From Clostridia bacterium (GTDB lineage: Bacteria > Bacillota > Clostridia > Saccharofermentanales > Saccharofermentanaceae): a stretch of 64,000 nucleotides of DNA. Where the stretch lies: positions 1 to 64,000 of the forward strand of contig JAKSRG010000008.1 in assembly GCA_024403735.1 (NCBI GenBank). Direction: 5' to 3'. The notes beneath the pieces are model-generated. The model saw nothing but the letters and a program-made list of their open reading frames with translations, did not search any database and was not told the origin of the DNA. Shown here in pieces: positions 8,513 through 17,033 of the stretch. A program made the position numbers and the translations under genes. How positions within the stretch are numbered: position 1 is the stretch's first letter; every line of letters begins with the position of its first letter.

Positions 8513-10477
8513 TTACTCCTCAATCTTCTCGGTTGTTTTCGAGTGCTTAATAGTCTGTAGATATACCATCAAAACTGCGATATCAGCAGGTGATACACCA
8601 GATATTCTGGATGCCTGACCTACATTAACAGGCTTAACCTTGTCGAGCTTCTGTCTAGCCTCAATTCTGAGACCCTTGATATCTTCGTAGCAGATGTCCT
8701 GTGGGAGGACCTTAGTCTCCAATTCCTTGAACTTTCTGATCTTATCCTGCTCGAGCTTAAGATAACCTTCATACTTAAGATCTGTCTCCACCGCGAAAAC
8801 AACATCATCACTAAGCTCTTTGCGGTCCTTATCTACAGGAGCCAAAAGCTTATATGTAACCTGTGGTCTCTTAATTAGTTCAGCAATTGAAATACCAGAT
8901 ACAGGGAGCACAGAACCTACTGATTCCAAAAGCTCCTTGAGTGTATCGCTAGGAGCAATGTATGTCTTACGGATACGCTCCTTTTCTTCCTCAATTGCAT
9001 TAATCTTATTTGTAAATCTGTCGTAGCGCTCCTGATCAATTAATCCCACACGGAAACCTAGTGGAGTTAATCTTGAGTCCGCATTATCCTGACGAAGGAA
9101 TAATCTATACTCAGCTCGAGAAGTCATCATTCTATAAGGCTCATTAGTGCCCTTAGTTACGAGGTCATCGATCAAAACTCCTACATAACCTTCAGATCTA
9201 TCAATGATTAGCGCTTCCTCGCCATTAACTTTAAGTGCGGCATTAATACCAGCTACGATGCCCTGGGCACCTGCCTCTTCATAGCCAGATGAACCATTAA
9301 TCTGTCCTGCTGTGAACAATCCATCGACAATCTTAGACTCAAGCGTTGCACTAAGTGAAAGTGGATCAACGAGATCGTATTCAATTGCATAAGCGTTACG
9401 CTGAATAACTGCATTAGATAGACCAGGAAGTGAATGAACCATCTTCTCCTGTATCTCTTCAGGAAGACTAGTAGAAAAGCCCTGGAGATACATCTCATTA
9501 GTATTCTCACCCATAGGTTCAATAAAAATCTGGTGTCTATCCTTATCACTAAATCTCTTAAACTTATCTTCAATTGATGGGCAATATCTAGGACCTACGC
9601 CCTCGATAACGCCGCTATACAAAGGTGAACGGTGCATGTTATCTGCGATAACCTGCTTTGTCTCAGGTGTTGTCCATACTGACCAGCATGGGATCTGCTC
9701 AGAAGGAACCTTAACACCATTCATCTCGTTATCGTATGAGAATGGTGGAATATCAGTCTCGCCATCCTGACGTGTCATCTGTGTGAAGTCGACACTATTC
9801 TTATTAACTCTTACTGGTGTACCTGTCTTAAATCTAAGGATAGGCACATTCAAATCTCTAAGGCTCTTAGATAGACCTACTGATCTAGGTAGTCCGTCTG
9901 GACCACTCTCGTTAATTACCTCACCCAAGAAAGTCTTAGCTTCCATATAAGTACCTGAACAGATAACTACTGCCTTGCACTTATAAATCGCATTAGTTCC
10001 TGTTAGGACACCTGTAATCTTTGACTTGCCGTCAGCTGTTAATTCCTCATCAACGAGCACACTTACAATATGCGCCTGCTTAATTGTAAGGTTAGGAAGG
10101 TTCTCGAGCGCGTGCTTCATACGAACAGAATACTTGCTTCTATCCATCTGTGCTCTTGGTGAATGAACTGCTGGACCCTTAGAACGATTGAGCATACGTG
10201 TCTGGATAGCACACTCATCCGCAATCTTACCCATAATTCCACCAAGCGCATCAATCTCTCTTACGAGCTGACCCTTGGCAGTACCACCAATACTAGGATT
10301 ACATGGAAGATTAGCAAGTGAATCAAGTGCGAGTGTGAAAAGCATAGTCTTAAGCCCCATCTTCGCACATGCATGCGCAGCCTCACAGCCAGCATGACCA
10401 GCACCAACAACTACTACGTCAAACTCACCTGCGACGTATGTGTATTCTTTTTCCAAAGCTTTATCAATCGTAAACAT
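8513..10477 (-). CDS. mnmG: tRNA uridine-5-carboxymethylaminomethyl modification enzyme MnmG
   Basis: FAD-dependent partner of MnmE, installing cmnm5 on U34 of certain tRNAs. 654 residues, near the usual 620-650. The N-terminal dinucleotide motif VVVGAGHAGCEAA is at about 22-34, followed by NLPCNPSIGGTAKGQLVREIDALGG. The central substrate-binding domain contains GGYEEAGAQG-like sequence and TSRAEYRLFLRQDNAD, and the C-terminal helical domain ends in RISGVSPADIAVLMVYL. AGGA lies 9 nt before the ATG. It sits between mnmE (11-bp gap) and rsmG in a conserved Firmicutes order. Confidence 0.97.
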   Translation of the reverse strand: MFTIDKALEKEYTYVAGEFDVVVVGAGHAGCEAAHACAKMGLKTMLFTLALDSLANLPCNPSIGGTAKGQLVREIDALGGIMGKIADECAIQTRMLNRSKGPAVHSPRAQMDRSKYSVRMKHALENLPNLTIKQAHIVSVLVDEELTADGKSKITGVLTGTNAIYKCKAVVICSGTYMEAKTFLGEVINESGPDGLPRSVGLSKSLRDLNVPILRFKTGTPVRVNKNSVDFTQMTRQDGETDIPPFSYDNEMNGVKVPSEQIPCWSVWTTPETKQVIADNMHRSPLYSGVIEGVGPRYCPSIEDKFKRFSDKDRHQIFIEPMGENTNEMYLQGFSTSLPEEIQEKMVHSLPGLSNAVIQRNAYAIEYDLVDPLSLSATLESKIVDGLFTAGQINGSSGYEEAGAQGIVAGINAALKVNGEEALIIDRSEGYVGVLIDDLVTKGTNEPYRMMTSRAEYRLFLRQDNADSRLTPLGFRVGLIDQERYDRFTNKINAIEEEKERIRKTYIAPSDTLKELLESVGSVLPVSGISIAELIKRPQVTYKLLAPVDKDRKELSDDVVFAVETDLKYEGYLKLEQDKIRKFKELETKVLPQDICYEDIKGLRIEARQKLDKVKPVNVGQASRISGVSPADIAVLMVYLQTIKHSKTTEKIEE

Positions 10478-10488
10478 AATGTTAGTCC

Positions 10489-11913
10489 TTATTTACCTAT
10501 ACAAAATCTCGAGAAAATCGAATCAACAAGCTCAGAAGATACTCTCTTACCTGTTATCTCGCCAAGTTGCTCAAGGGCGCTTCTGATAACAGAAGACGCA
10601 ATATCAACACCTAGCTCATCATTAATCGCGCTGATACTCATATTCATATATTCAATCGCAGCCATGATAATCTGCGCGTGTCTCTTATTCATAATGATTA
10701 TCTCTGAAGAAGTATTACCACCAAGGTTCTCGTAAGTAGACACGATATACTCCTTGAGCTCATTAATACTAATAGTCTCCATTGATGAGATTTTAATGCT
10801 ATTACTAATTCCGAGCTCATTACAGCGCTCCATAATCTTATCTTCGCCTGAATTAGCTCCGATATCCCTTTTCGAAAACACAATAGTCACAATCTCAGGG
10901 CTCACACCCTCATTAAGTAGTGTCTCAATCTGAGAGATTATCTCGCTATCAGAAGATTCAGGTGCGACTAAATAGAAAACAATATCGCTCTCACTTGTAG
11001 CCTTAATAGCTCGTTCAACACCCATTGCTTCAATTCTATCTGAAGTCTCACGGATACCAGCTGTATCAACAATAGTAACAGGAATTCCGTCAACGCTGAT
11101 CTGTACCTCAAGTGTATCTCTAGTTGTACCAGCAACTTCAGTAACAATAGCTCGGTCATAACCAGAGAGTGCGTTAAGAAGTGAGCTCTTACCGCTATTA
11201 GGAAGACCGCTAAGCGCGATACTCATACGCTCGCTAAGTACACGACCTTTCTGGTATGAATTAGCTAAAACATTAAGTCTACTTCTAACTTCTTCTAGGA
11301 TCTCCAAAACATGCGCTGTGTTTTCGGGCGTGTCATCGTGTTCAGGGAATTCAACGATCATCTCAATTAGAGATAGTGCTTCATATAATCTCTTCTCTGA
11401 CTCATCGAGCTCCTTACGAAGATTACCGTTGAGCTGTGAATTAGAAGCCTTGAGTGCTCTACCTGAATCTGCTGCAATGACATTCATAACAGCCTCAGCC
11501 TGAGATAAATCGAGCTTACCATTAAGGAAAGCACGCTTTGTAAACTCGCCTGGCTCAGCTACTCTGGCACCAGCCTCGATAAGAACTCTGAGGATTTCCT
11601 GCTTTACGCATGAACCACCATGGCAAGATATCTCGACAAGTTCCTCGCCTGTATATGAATATGGTGGAACAAATCGTGTAACTACTACATCATCTATATC
11701 CTGATTAGTGGCACTATCTATAACATGAGCAAAGGCACAAGTATATCCAGGCATCTCAGAGACGCTCTTATAATCACCTGAAGATCTGATAATCTTAATC
11801 ACCTTATCAGCAACAAGTGATGAATTAGCTCCAGATAAGCGAATAACAGCTATTCCAGACGCACCGCCTGGAGTAGAACATGCGCAAAATGGCTTATCCA
11901 TAATATCGTTCAT
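10489..11913 (-). CDS. mnmE: tRNA modification GTPase MnmE
   Basis: Forms the MnmE-MnmG complex for wobble uridine modification. 474 residues. An N-terminal tetrahydrofolate-binding domain (STPGGASGIAVIRLSG) is followed by helical dimerisation sequence. The inserted G domain has P-loop GLPNSGKSS, switch II DTAGIRET and the FSKRD G4-type site. The C-terminus ends FCIGK, the diagnostic tail carrying the active-site Cys. AAAGG precedes the ATG by 6 nt. It is co-oriented with jag upstream and mnmG downstream. Confidence 0.97.
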   Translation of the reverse strand: MNDIMDKPFCACSTPGGASGIAVIRLSGANSSLVADKVIKIIRSSGDYKSVSEMPGYTCAFAHVIDSATNQDIDDVVVTRFVPPYSYTGEELVEISCHGGSCVKQEILRVLIEAGARVAEPGEFTKRAFLNGKLDLSQAEAVMNVIAADSGRALKASNSQLNGNLRKELDESEKRLYEALSLIEMIVEFPEHDDTPENTAHVLEILEEVRSRLNVLANSYQKGRVLSERMSIALSGLPNSGKSSLLNALSGYDRAIVTEVAGTTRDTLEVQISVDGIPVTIVDTAGIRETSDRIEAMGVERAIKATSESDIVFYLVAPESSDSEIISQIETLLNEGVSPEIVTIVFSKRDIGANSGEDKIMERCNELGISNSIKISSMETISINELKEYIVSTYENLGGNTSSEIIIMNKRHAQIIMAAIEYMNMSISAINDELGVDIASSVIRSALEQLGEITGKRVSSELVDSIFSRFCIGK

Positions 11914-11943
11914 ACTGTACCTTTATCTTTCTTTTAATACACT

Positions 11944-11978
11944 GAAATCGAGCTCAAGATAAACTTGGACTCGATTTC
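11944..11978 (-). other. 9-bp inverted repeat between jag and mnmE
   Basis: GAAATCGAG / CTCGATTTC around a 17-nt loop, in the 99-bp spacer. No T run follows in either direction, so it is more likely an mRNA-stabilising or partial attenuating hairpin than a terminator. Confidence 0.4.
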
Positions 11979-12012
11979 ATAACAATTCATATAAATTATA
12001 CTGCAATAGAAA

Positions 12013-12699
12013 TTACTTTACTGCTGTAACAATAACCTTTCTATATGGCTCTTCACCTTCACTGTGTGTCTCTACACCCTTGAAATTCTGGAGATGTGCA
12101 TGAACGAGACGACGCTCAGATGGTGTCATTGGCTCCATAACAACCTTACGGCCTGTCTTTCTTACCTTGTAAGCAGCCTTGTTAGCGAGGTTAATGAGAA
12201 CCTGCTCTCTATGCTTTCTGTAACCACCAACATCGAGGTGAACTCTTACTCTGTCTTCGCTGTGCTTGTTAGCGATGAGGTTTGTCATATAAGAAATAGC
12301 CTCGAGTGTCTCACCGTGACGACCAATAGCTGAACCACAATCGCTACCTGATACTGAGATATAGATTGTATCGCCTTCCTTATATGAGTCCATGTTACCG
12401 TGAATACCGATACCTGAGAGTACTTCTGCTACGAAACGTACAGCTGCATCTTCAGCCTCTGTAACTGCATCACCCTCGAAGCTCTCGTCGTCACCGTAGT
12501 AAACAACTTCTTCGTCTTCTTCTTCGATATCTACTGTAACCTTAACTTCAGCTTCCTTGCTACCAAGACCTAAGAAACCATCCTTAGGCTCTGAAATTAC
12601 TTCAATCTTGCAGTCTTCCTTTGCTACGCCAAGTTCATCGATTGCAGCCTGAATAGCTTCATCAACTGTCTTAGCTGTCTTTGTAACTGTCTTTTCCAT
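12013..12699 (-). CDS. khpB: Jag/KhpB RNA-binding protein
   Basis: Cytoplasmic RNA-binding protein, 228 residues. The Jag N-terminal domain is at about 1-52 (KTVDEAIQAAIDELG and GFLGLGSKEAEV), followed by an acidic linker (53-80). The KH domain has GxxG as IGRHGETL (about 124-131), and the R3H domain is near the C-terminus with ERRLVHAHL. KhpB with KhpA binds many RNAs and affects cell division and elongation in streptococci. GGAGG precedes the ATG. It follows yidC, the standard arrangement in Firmicutes. Confidence 0.93.
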   Translation of the reverse strand: MEKTVTKTAKTVDEAIQAAIDELGVAKEDCKIEVISEPKDGFLGLGSKEAEVKVTVDIEEEDEEVVYYGDDESFEGDAVTEAEDAAVRFVAEVLSGIGIHGNMDSYKEGDTIYISVSGSDCGSAIGRHGETLEAISYMTNLIANKHSEDRVRVHLDVGGYRKHREQVLINLANKAAYKVRKTGRKVVMEPMTPSERRLVHAHLQNFKGVETHSEGEEPYRKVIVTAVK

Positions 12700-12729
12700 A
12701 TATTTATGTGGCCTCCGTGCCTATTGTTC

Positions 12730-13818
12730 TCAATTCTTCTTACTCTTCTTACCAGACTTCTTTGAGCCTTCGTTGCCAGACTGCTTATTCTTGTGGAATG
12801 CTGTCTTCTTGAGTTCTTCCATCTCCTTCTTCTTCTGAGCATATGGCTTTGTGAAGAGGAAGTATACGATGTACTGAGTAGCGATACCCATGATACCACC
12901 GATTGTCCAGTAAAGACCCATAGCTGCTGGCATTGAGAATGTTGTAACAAGCATCAAGATAGGCATTGTGAAGTTCATCATCTTTGTCATCATCTCAGCC
13001 TGATCTGCCTGTGGCTGCTGACCAGCCATTGCTGCGTTACGCTTAGCGCGCTCCTTAGCAATCTTCTCCTCCTTATAACCAGGACGGAGAACTGTACCAA
13101 GCTTCATTGAGATAATACTTGTAAGTACAACGAGTACTGGGATAACAAGAAGTGGCAAATAAATTCCTGGGTTCTTAGAGATTGTAACTGGGTTCCAAGC
13201 TGGAGTAACAGTCAAATCCATACCAAGGAAGTGAAGGTCAAGAAGCTGACCAGCCTTGATATAACCCTTCTCGATACACTCACGAAGAAAATCTGAATTC
13301 TCATTAAAGAGCTTAAGAAGTGGGATATCATTTGTATCTGACATCTTAAGTACTGATTCAGTAATAAGCTTCTTGCTAGCAGCACTCTCAGCGATCTTCT
13401 GAATATTCTCAGCACTTACCTGTGAGAGATACTTAAGTGGTCCACTTACGATACGGTAAACAGGCCAGATGAAGAACAACTGAAGGATTGGGAGCAAGCA
13501 ACCACTCAAACTCATTGCACCATTTTCCTGCATGAGCTTAGTAATTTCTTCTCTCTGCTTTGCTTCATCGTTTGGATATTTTCTCTTAATCTCATCTTGC
13601 TTAGATGCAAGTGCCTGGCTCTTAATCATTGAGCGCTGGCTGCTGATATTGAGAGGAATGAGACAAACTCTAATAACAACAGTAAGAGCGATGATAGCTA
13701 TACCGTAGTTACCAAAAAATGTGAAAAACAACCTAGTAAGCCAGCCGAACACTCCGTTAAGAGGGTTACTAATCAAAGCAACAGCTGCTACTGGTTCAAT
13801 TAAATTTAACAATCCCAT
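12730..13818 (-). CDS. yidC: Membrane protein insertase YidC/Oxa1 family
   Basis: Inserts and folds membrane proteins with or without SecYEG. 362 residues with about five transmembrane segments. The conserved hydrophilic-groove arginine lies in ALTVVIRVCLIPLN (about residue 50), followed by the cytoplasmic hairpin (QRSMIKSQALASKQDEIKRKYPN). The C-terminal tail is highly basic (multiple Lys), typical of ribosome contact. A Gram-positive lipobox is not evident. TAAGGAG lies before the ATG. It is flanked by yidD and jag. Confidence 0.95.
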   Translation of the reverse strand: MGLLNLIEPVAAVALISNPLNGVFGWLTRLFFTFFGNYGIAIIALTVVIRVCLIPLNISSQRSMIKSQALASKQDEIKRKYPNDEAKQREEITKLMQENGAMSLSGCLLPILQLFFIWPVYRIVSGPLKYLSQVSAENIQKIAESAASKKLITESVLKMSDTNDIPLLKLFNENSDFLRECIEKGYIKAGQLLDLHFLGMDLTVTPAWNPVTISKNPGIYLPLLVIPVLVVLTSIISMKLGTVLRPGYKEEKIAKERAKRNAAMAGQQPQADQAEMMTKMMNFTMPILMLVTTFSMPAAMGLYWTIGGIMGIATQYIVYFLFTKPYAQKKKEMEELKKTAFHKNKQSGNEGSKKSGKKSKKN

Positions 13819-13835
13819 ACTTACTCCTAAGGTAA

Positions 13836-14048
13836 TTATTTTACAGGATCATAGCCGCCCTTACATAAGGGATTACATCTGAGAATACGCCAAGTACCCA
13901 TTGCCCCACCTTTAATAGGACCGTACTTTGATACAGCATCAATCATGTATTGCGAGCATGTCGGATAGAACCTACAACAAGGTTTCTTATTCGGTGATAT
14001 GTATTTCTGATACCATCGCACCATCGCTATCATTGCTCGTGCAATCAT
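13836..14048 (-). CDS. yidD: Membrane protein insertion efficiency factor YidD
   Basis: 70-residue protein of the YidD family, placed between rnpA and yidC as usual. It has an amphipathic N-terminus ([17 protein letters not shown]), the signature [24 protein letters not shown] and [12 protein letters not shown] with conserved Cys residues. Its GGAGAAAAG ribosome binding site and first 62 nt lie inside the 3' end of rnpA in another frame, which implies translational coupling. Confidence 0.95.
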   Translation of the reverse strand: MIARAMIAMVRWYQKYISPNKKPCCRFYPTCSQYMIDAVSKYGPIKGGAMGTWRILRCNPLCKGGYDPVK

Positions 14049-14424
14049 TTCTTTTCTCCGAATTAATTAAATTAAGCCTACCAAGCAACTTATTCATATC
14101 ATGTTCGATATCATAATAAGTAGGCAAGTTCTCACAGGTCTTAAGAGTAAAAACAATATCGTTACCAATCGATATATCAGAAGCGACCTGATAATAAGCT
14201 TCTCTCATTAATCTCTTCGCTCTATTCCTGCCAACAGCGCCTAGTTGCTTCTTATTCGCGCAAAAGCCGATTCTGTTAATGTTAGCGGGTATAGTCGTAG
14301 TATTGTGCTTGAGACCTACTGGTCTCTTAAAACAGTGTACTGACAGATATCTCCCAACAGCGAAGCGTCCGCGTTTATAAACTCGTGAAAACTCATAATT
14401 ATAACGCAATGTGATAACCTTCAC
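13987..14424 (-). CDS. rnpA: Ribonuclease P protein component
   Basis: Protein subunit of RNase P, which matures tRNA 5' ends. 145 residues, longer than the usual 110-125. The extra C-terminal 25-30 residues (acidic/Ser-rich) overlap the start of yidD by 62 bp in a different frame. The signature [13 protein letters not shown] is present, as is the N-terminal [11 protein letters not shown]. The start codon is GTG at 14422-14424 with GAGGTGAGG upstream. It lies downstream of rpmH behind an attenuator-like hairpin. Confidence 0.95.
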   Translation of the reverse strand: MKVITLRYNYEFSRVYKRGRFAVGRYLSVHCFKRPVGLKHNTTTIPANINRIGFCANKKQLGAVGRNRAKRLMREAYYQVASDISIGNDIVFTLKTCENLPTYYDIEHDMNKLLGRLNLINSEKRNDCTSNDSDGAMVSEIHITE

Positions 14425-14451
14425 GGCAACCTCACCTCAACTTCGCATATT

Positions 14452-14480
14452 AAAAAGAAAGGACCACTAGGGCGTGATCC
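14452..14480 (-). terminator. Attenuator-like terminator between rpmH and rnpA
   Basis: Minus-strand stem GGATCAC / GTGGTCC (one G-U) with a 6-nt loop, followed by TTTCTTTTT. It begins right after the rpmH stop. Partial termination here would let rpmH be expressed far above rnpA, as needed for a stoichiometric ribosomal protein versus a scarce RNase P subunit. Confidence 0.75.
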
Positions 14481-14615
14481 TTAAGCTGCAAGACTCTTTC
14501 TTCCCTTTAATCTTCTTCTCTTGAGAACATCACGGCCGCTCTTTGTAGCCATTCTTGCACGGAAACCGTGTACCTTTGATCTCTGTCTCTTCTTTGGCTG
14601 ATATGTCATCTTCAT
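14481..14615 (-). CDS. rpmH: 50S ribosomal protein L34
   Basis: 44 residues, very basic, with the L34 signature [19 protein letters not shown] and [20 protein letters not shown] precedes the ATG at 14613-14615. It is first gene of the rpmH-rnpA-yidD-yidC-jag group and is preceded by its own consensus promoter. dnaA, which lies divergently upstream of rpmH in most Firmicutes, is absent here. Confidence 0.97.
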   Translation of the reverse strand: MKMTYQPKKRQRSKVHGFRARMATKSGRDVLKRRRLKGRKSLAA

Positions 14616-14701
14616 ATGTTTATACCTCCATATGTATGTTTATTATTCAACTCATCTACGCAAATACGCATAATAAGCCCATTTCAATAAATAGCTTGTA
14701 A

Positions 14702-14730
14702 ATTATATAAGGCATTTAACTAAAAGTCAA
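14702..14730 (-). promoter_or_regulatory. Consensus sigma-A promoter of rpmH
   Basis: TTGACT (14725-14730), 17-nt spacer, TATAAT (14702-14707), read leftward. The leader is about 85 nt. Strength fits a ribosomal protein operon. Confidence 0.88.
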
Positions 14731-14807
14731 ACGTTTTCTCTACTTTTTGTAAGAATTGCCTCAAATCGCCAATATCCTACAGTATTCTCCGTTAATTTCA
14801 CTTTAGA

Positions 14808-14843
14808 TAAAAAGGCCAGTTTCCTTATAAGAAACCAGCCTTT
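14808..14843 (-). terminator. Intrinsic terminator of the cyclophilin gene
   Basis: Minus-strand stem AAGGCTGGTTTC / GAAACTGGCCTT (with G-U pairs) and a tetraloop-sized turn, followed by TTTTTA. Confidence 0.88.
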
Positions 14844-14875
14844 AATTACTAATTAGTTACTTATAGACCTCTAGA

Positions 14876-15364
14876 TTAAGCCTCAACAGTCATAGACTCG
14901 ATAACCTGATCCTCGTATGGTCTGTCGTTCCACTTATCAACTCTTGTAGAAGCGATAGCATCAACGATATCCATACCCTCGATTACCTTACCGAAAGCAG
15001 CATAATCACCATCAAGGTGTGGAGCATCCTTGTGCATAATGAAGAACTGGCTACCACCTGAGTTCTTATCCATAGCTCTTGCCATTGAAAGAACACCACG
15101 CTCATGCTTAAGGTCATTCTTAACGCCGTTAGAAGCGAACTCGCCCTTGATTGTCCATCCTGGACCACCCATACCTGTACCCTGTGGGCAACCACCCTGG
15201 ATCATGAAACCCTTAATAACGCGGTGGAAAATAAGTCCATTATAGAAACCCTGGTTAACAAGCTTCAAAAAGTTCTCAACTGAGATAGGAGCGATCTCTG
15301 GGTAGAGCTCTACCTTGATGATGCCGCTATCCTTAATCTTAATGTCTACGATTGGATTTGCCAT
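14876..15364 (-). CDS. Peptidyl-prolyl cis-trans isomerase, cyclophilin type
   Basis: Single-domain cyclophilin of 162 residues catalysing proline isomerisation in the cytoplasm; no signal peptide. The active-site Arg is in [13 protein letters not shown] (about 47-59). SGGSQFFI and [11 protein letters not shown] complete the pocket. AAGGAG precedes the ATG. It occupies the position upstream of rpmH where dnaA would be expected, but has its own terminator, so it is a separate unit. Confidence 0.95.
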   Translation of the reverse strand: MANPIVDIKIKDSGIIKVELYPEIAPISVENFLKLVNQGFYNGLIFHRVIKGFMIQGGCPQGTGMGGPGWTIKGEFASNGVKNDLKHERGVLSMARAMDKNSGGSQFFIMHKDAPHLDGDYAAFGKVIEGMDIVDAIASTRVDKWNDRPYEDQVIESMTVEA

Positions 15365-15390
15365 ATTTGTATCTCCTTATATTTGAATTC

Positions 15391-15400
15391 ATCGAAAACA
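15391..15400. repeat. One-mismatch copy of the CTCGAAAACA motif
   Basis: ATCGAAAACA, 27 bp before the cyclophilin start codon and next to the downstream end of the following terminator. Confidence 0.4.
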
Positions 15401-15412
15401 CTGTCGTCACAT

Positions 15413-15456
15413 AAAAAACTCCAGCTATCTGAAAGTATATCAGACAAACTGGAGTT
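15413..15456 (-). terminator. Intrinsic terminator of the SPFH/NfeD operon
   Basis: Minus-strand AAACTCCAG...CTGGAGTTTTTTAT with an internal TCTGATA/TATCAGA-like arm. Long stem followed by a T run. Confidence 0.85.
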
Positions 15457-15491
15457 TTACTAATCATTTATTGTTTGACTTATGTCAGCTA

Positions 15492-16400
15492 TTAAGCCTT
15501 CTTATCGTCAGCAGCAATTTCCTTAAGTGATGTTGCAAGACCTGCAAGACCCTGAATTTCTGATGGAATAATGATCTTTGTAGCCTTACCATCAGCAGCC
15601 TTAGTGAATGCCTCAAGAGCCTTAATCTTAACAAGACCATCATCAGCTCCAACATCCTTAATCATCTGGAGACCCTTAGCTGTAGCTTCCTGTACTGCGA
15701 GGATAGCCTGAGCCTGACCTTCAGCCTCACGAATAGCAGCTTCCTTCTTAGCCTCAGCTCTGAGGATAGCAGCTTCCTTCTCACCTTCAGCCTCACGAAT
15801 TGCTGACTCTTTCTTACCTTCAGCAACGAGAATAGCTTCTCTCTTTTCACGCTCAGCCTTCATCTGCTTCTCCATCGCATTCTGAATCTCACGTGGTGGC
15901 ATGATGTTCTTGAGCTCTACTCGGTTAACCTTGATACCCCATGGATCTGTTGCCTCATCAAGAATAGCTCTCATCTTTGTGTTGATGATGTCACGGCTTG
16001 TGAGTGTCTGGTCGAGTTCGAGATCACCGATGATGTTACGAAGTGTTGTTGCAGAAAGGTTCTCAATAGCGAGAATTGGACGCTCAATACCATATGTGTA
16101 GAGCTTTGGATCTACGATCTGATAGAAAACAACTGTATCAATCTGCATTGTTACGTTATCTTTTGTGATAACGGCCTGTGGTGCAAAGTCTGCAACCTTT
16201 TCCTTAAGAGAGATTGTCTTAGCAACTCTATCAATGAATGGCATCTTGATGTGGATACCTGTGTCCCATGTCTTATGGTAAGCACCAAATCTTTCAATAA
16301 TCTTTGTTGTAGCCTGTGGTACAACCTTGATGTTTGCAAGTGCAAGAACTACAACGATTGCAACAATAATACCAACTACAATTAGTACTTCTTCTGGCAT
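15492..16400 (-). CDS. SPFH/band-7 (stomatin-like) membrane protein
   Basis: 302 residues. An N-terminal transmembrane helix (about 4-24) is followed by the SPFH domain (VVPQATTKIIERFGAYHKTWDTGIHIKMPFID) and a long Ala/Glu/Lys coiled coil with repeated EGKKESAIREAEGEKEAA-type heptads (about 185-245). A C-terminal stretch follows. Stomatin-like proteins of this class organise membrane microdomains and quality control and pair with NfeD proteins. The nfeD gene lies 32 bp upstream in the same operon, supporting that assignment. Confidence 0.93.
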   Translation of the reverse strand: MPEEVLIVVGIIVAIVVVLALANIKVVPQATTKIIERFGAYHKTWDTGIHIKMPFIDRVAKTISLKEKVADFAPQAVITKDNVTMQIDTVVFYQIVDPKLYTYGIERPILAIENLSATTLRNIIGDLELDQTLTSRDIINTKMRAILDEATDPWGIKVNRVELKNIMPPREIQNAMEKQMKAEREKREAILVAEGKKESAIREAEGEKEAAILRAEAKKEAAIREAEGQAQAILAVQEATAKGLQMIKDVGADDGLVKIKALEAFTKAADGKATKIIIPSEIQGLAGLATSLKEIAADDKKA

Positions 16401-16432
16401 AATTTTTTCCTCCTATATATACCTTTAATTAA

Positions 16433-16873
16433 TTAGATAATTTCTACTTCTAATCTTACGCCCTGAATGGACTTAACTCTAACGTGCGAACCTGCTGCAA
16501 TGTTATGATCAGCAACTGCACTCCATACCTGGCCTAATACCTTAACCTGACCTTTGAGTTCAACTGAGTCAATGTCTTCAATTACGACACCTTCTTTACC
16601 GATGAAGCGATCGGCATTTGTTGGTTCAATATTGAGCTTATTAAAATCTTTCATGTTTGGCTTAATCCAAACGATAAACATTATAAAGAGCGCAAGAGAA
16701 ACAACAACCATTGCCACAATCTGGATCCAGACGTCTACTTCGAATGCTGCCAAGATAGCTGATACTAAGCAACCAACGGCACACCAAACTGTAGATAAAC
16801 CCATCGTGAGTGATTCCAAAATAAGGAAAACAACCATTAAGATGAGCCAGAATAGCCACATTGGAATAATCAT
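16433..16873 (-). CDS. NfeD-family membrane protein
   Basis: 146 residues. Two or three hydrophobic helices (about 4-25, 35-50, 52-72) are followed by a C-terminal OB-fold domain (about 90-146; GKEGVVIEDIDSVELKGQVKVLGQVWSAVAD). This is the short NfeD form, without the ClpP-like protease domain. The start at 16871-16873 is chosen because AGGAG lies 8 nt upstream; an earlier in-frame ATG includes that site. It forms a pair with the downstream SPFH gene. Confidence 0.9.
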   Translation of the reverse strand: MIIPMWLFWLILMVVFLILESLTMGLSTVWCAVGCLVSAILAAFEVDVWIQIVAMVVVSLALFIMFIVWIKPNMKDFNKLNIEPTNADRFIGKEGVVIEDIDSVELKGQVKVLGQVWSAVADHNIAAGSHVRVKSIQGVRLEVEII

Positions 16874-17033
16874 AATCCCCACTCCTTCCATAATACTAAC
16901 TTACACGCAGAGTTCGCCTTATGCTGAACTTCTAAGTGTCAAAGAAATTATAGATTATAAGGATATGCCTTTCAATAATCACAGGCTAATCTTAAACAAG
17001 TCTTAAACTTTGCTATATACAAAATAAAATATT

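Noticed and set aside
14616..14875. Origin of replication near rpmH
   Set aside because: No cluster of DnaA boxes and no dnaA gene; the region is occupied by the rpmH promoter and the cyclophilin terminator.
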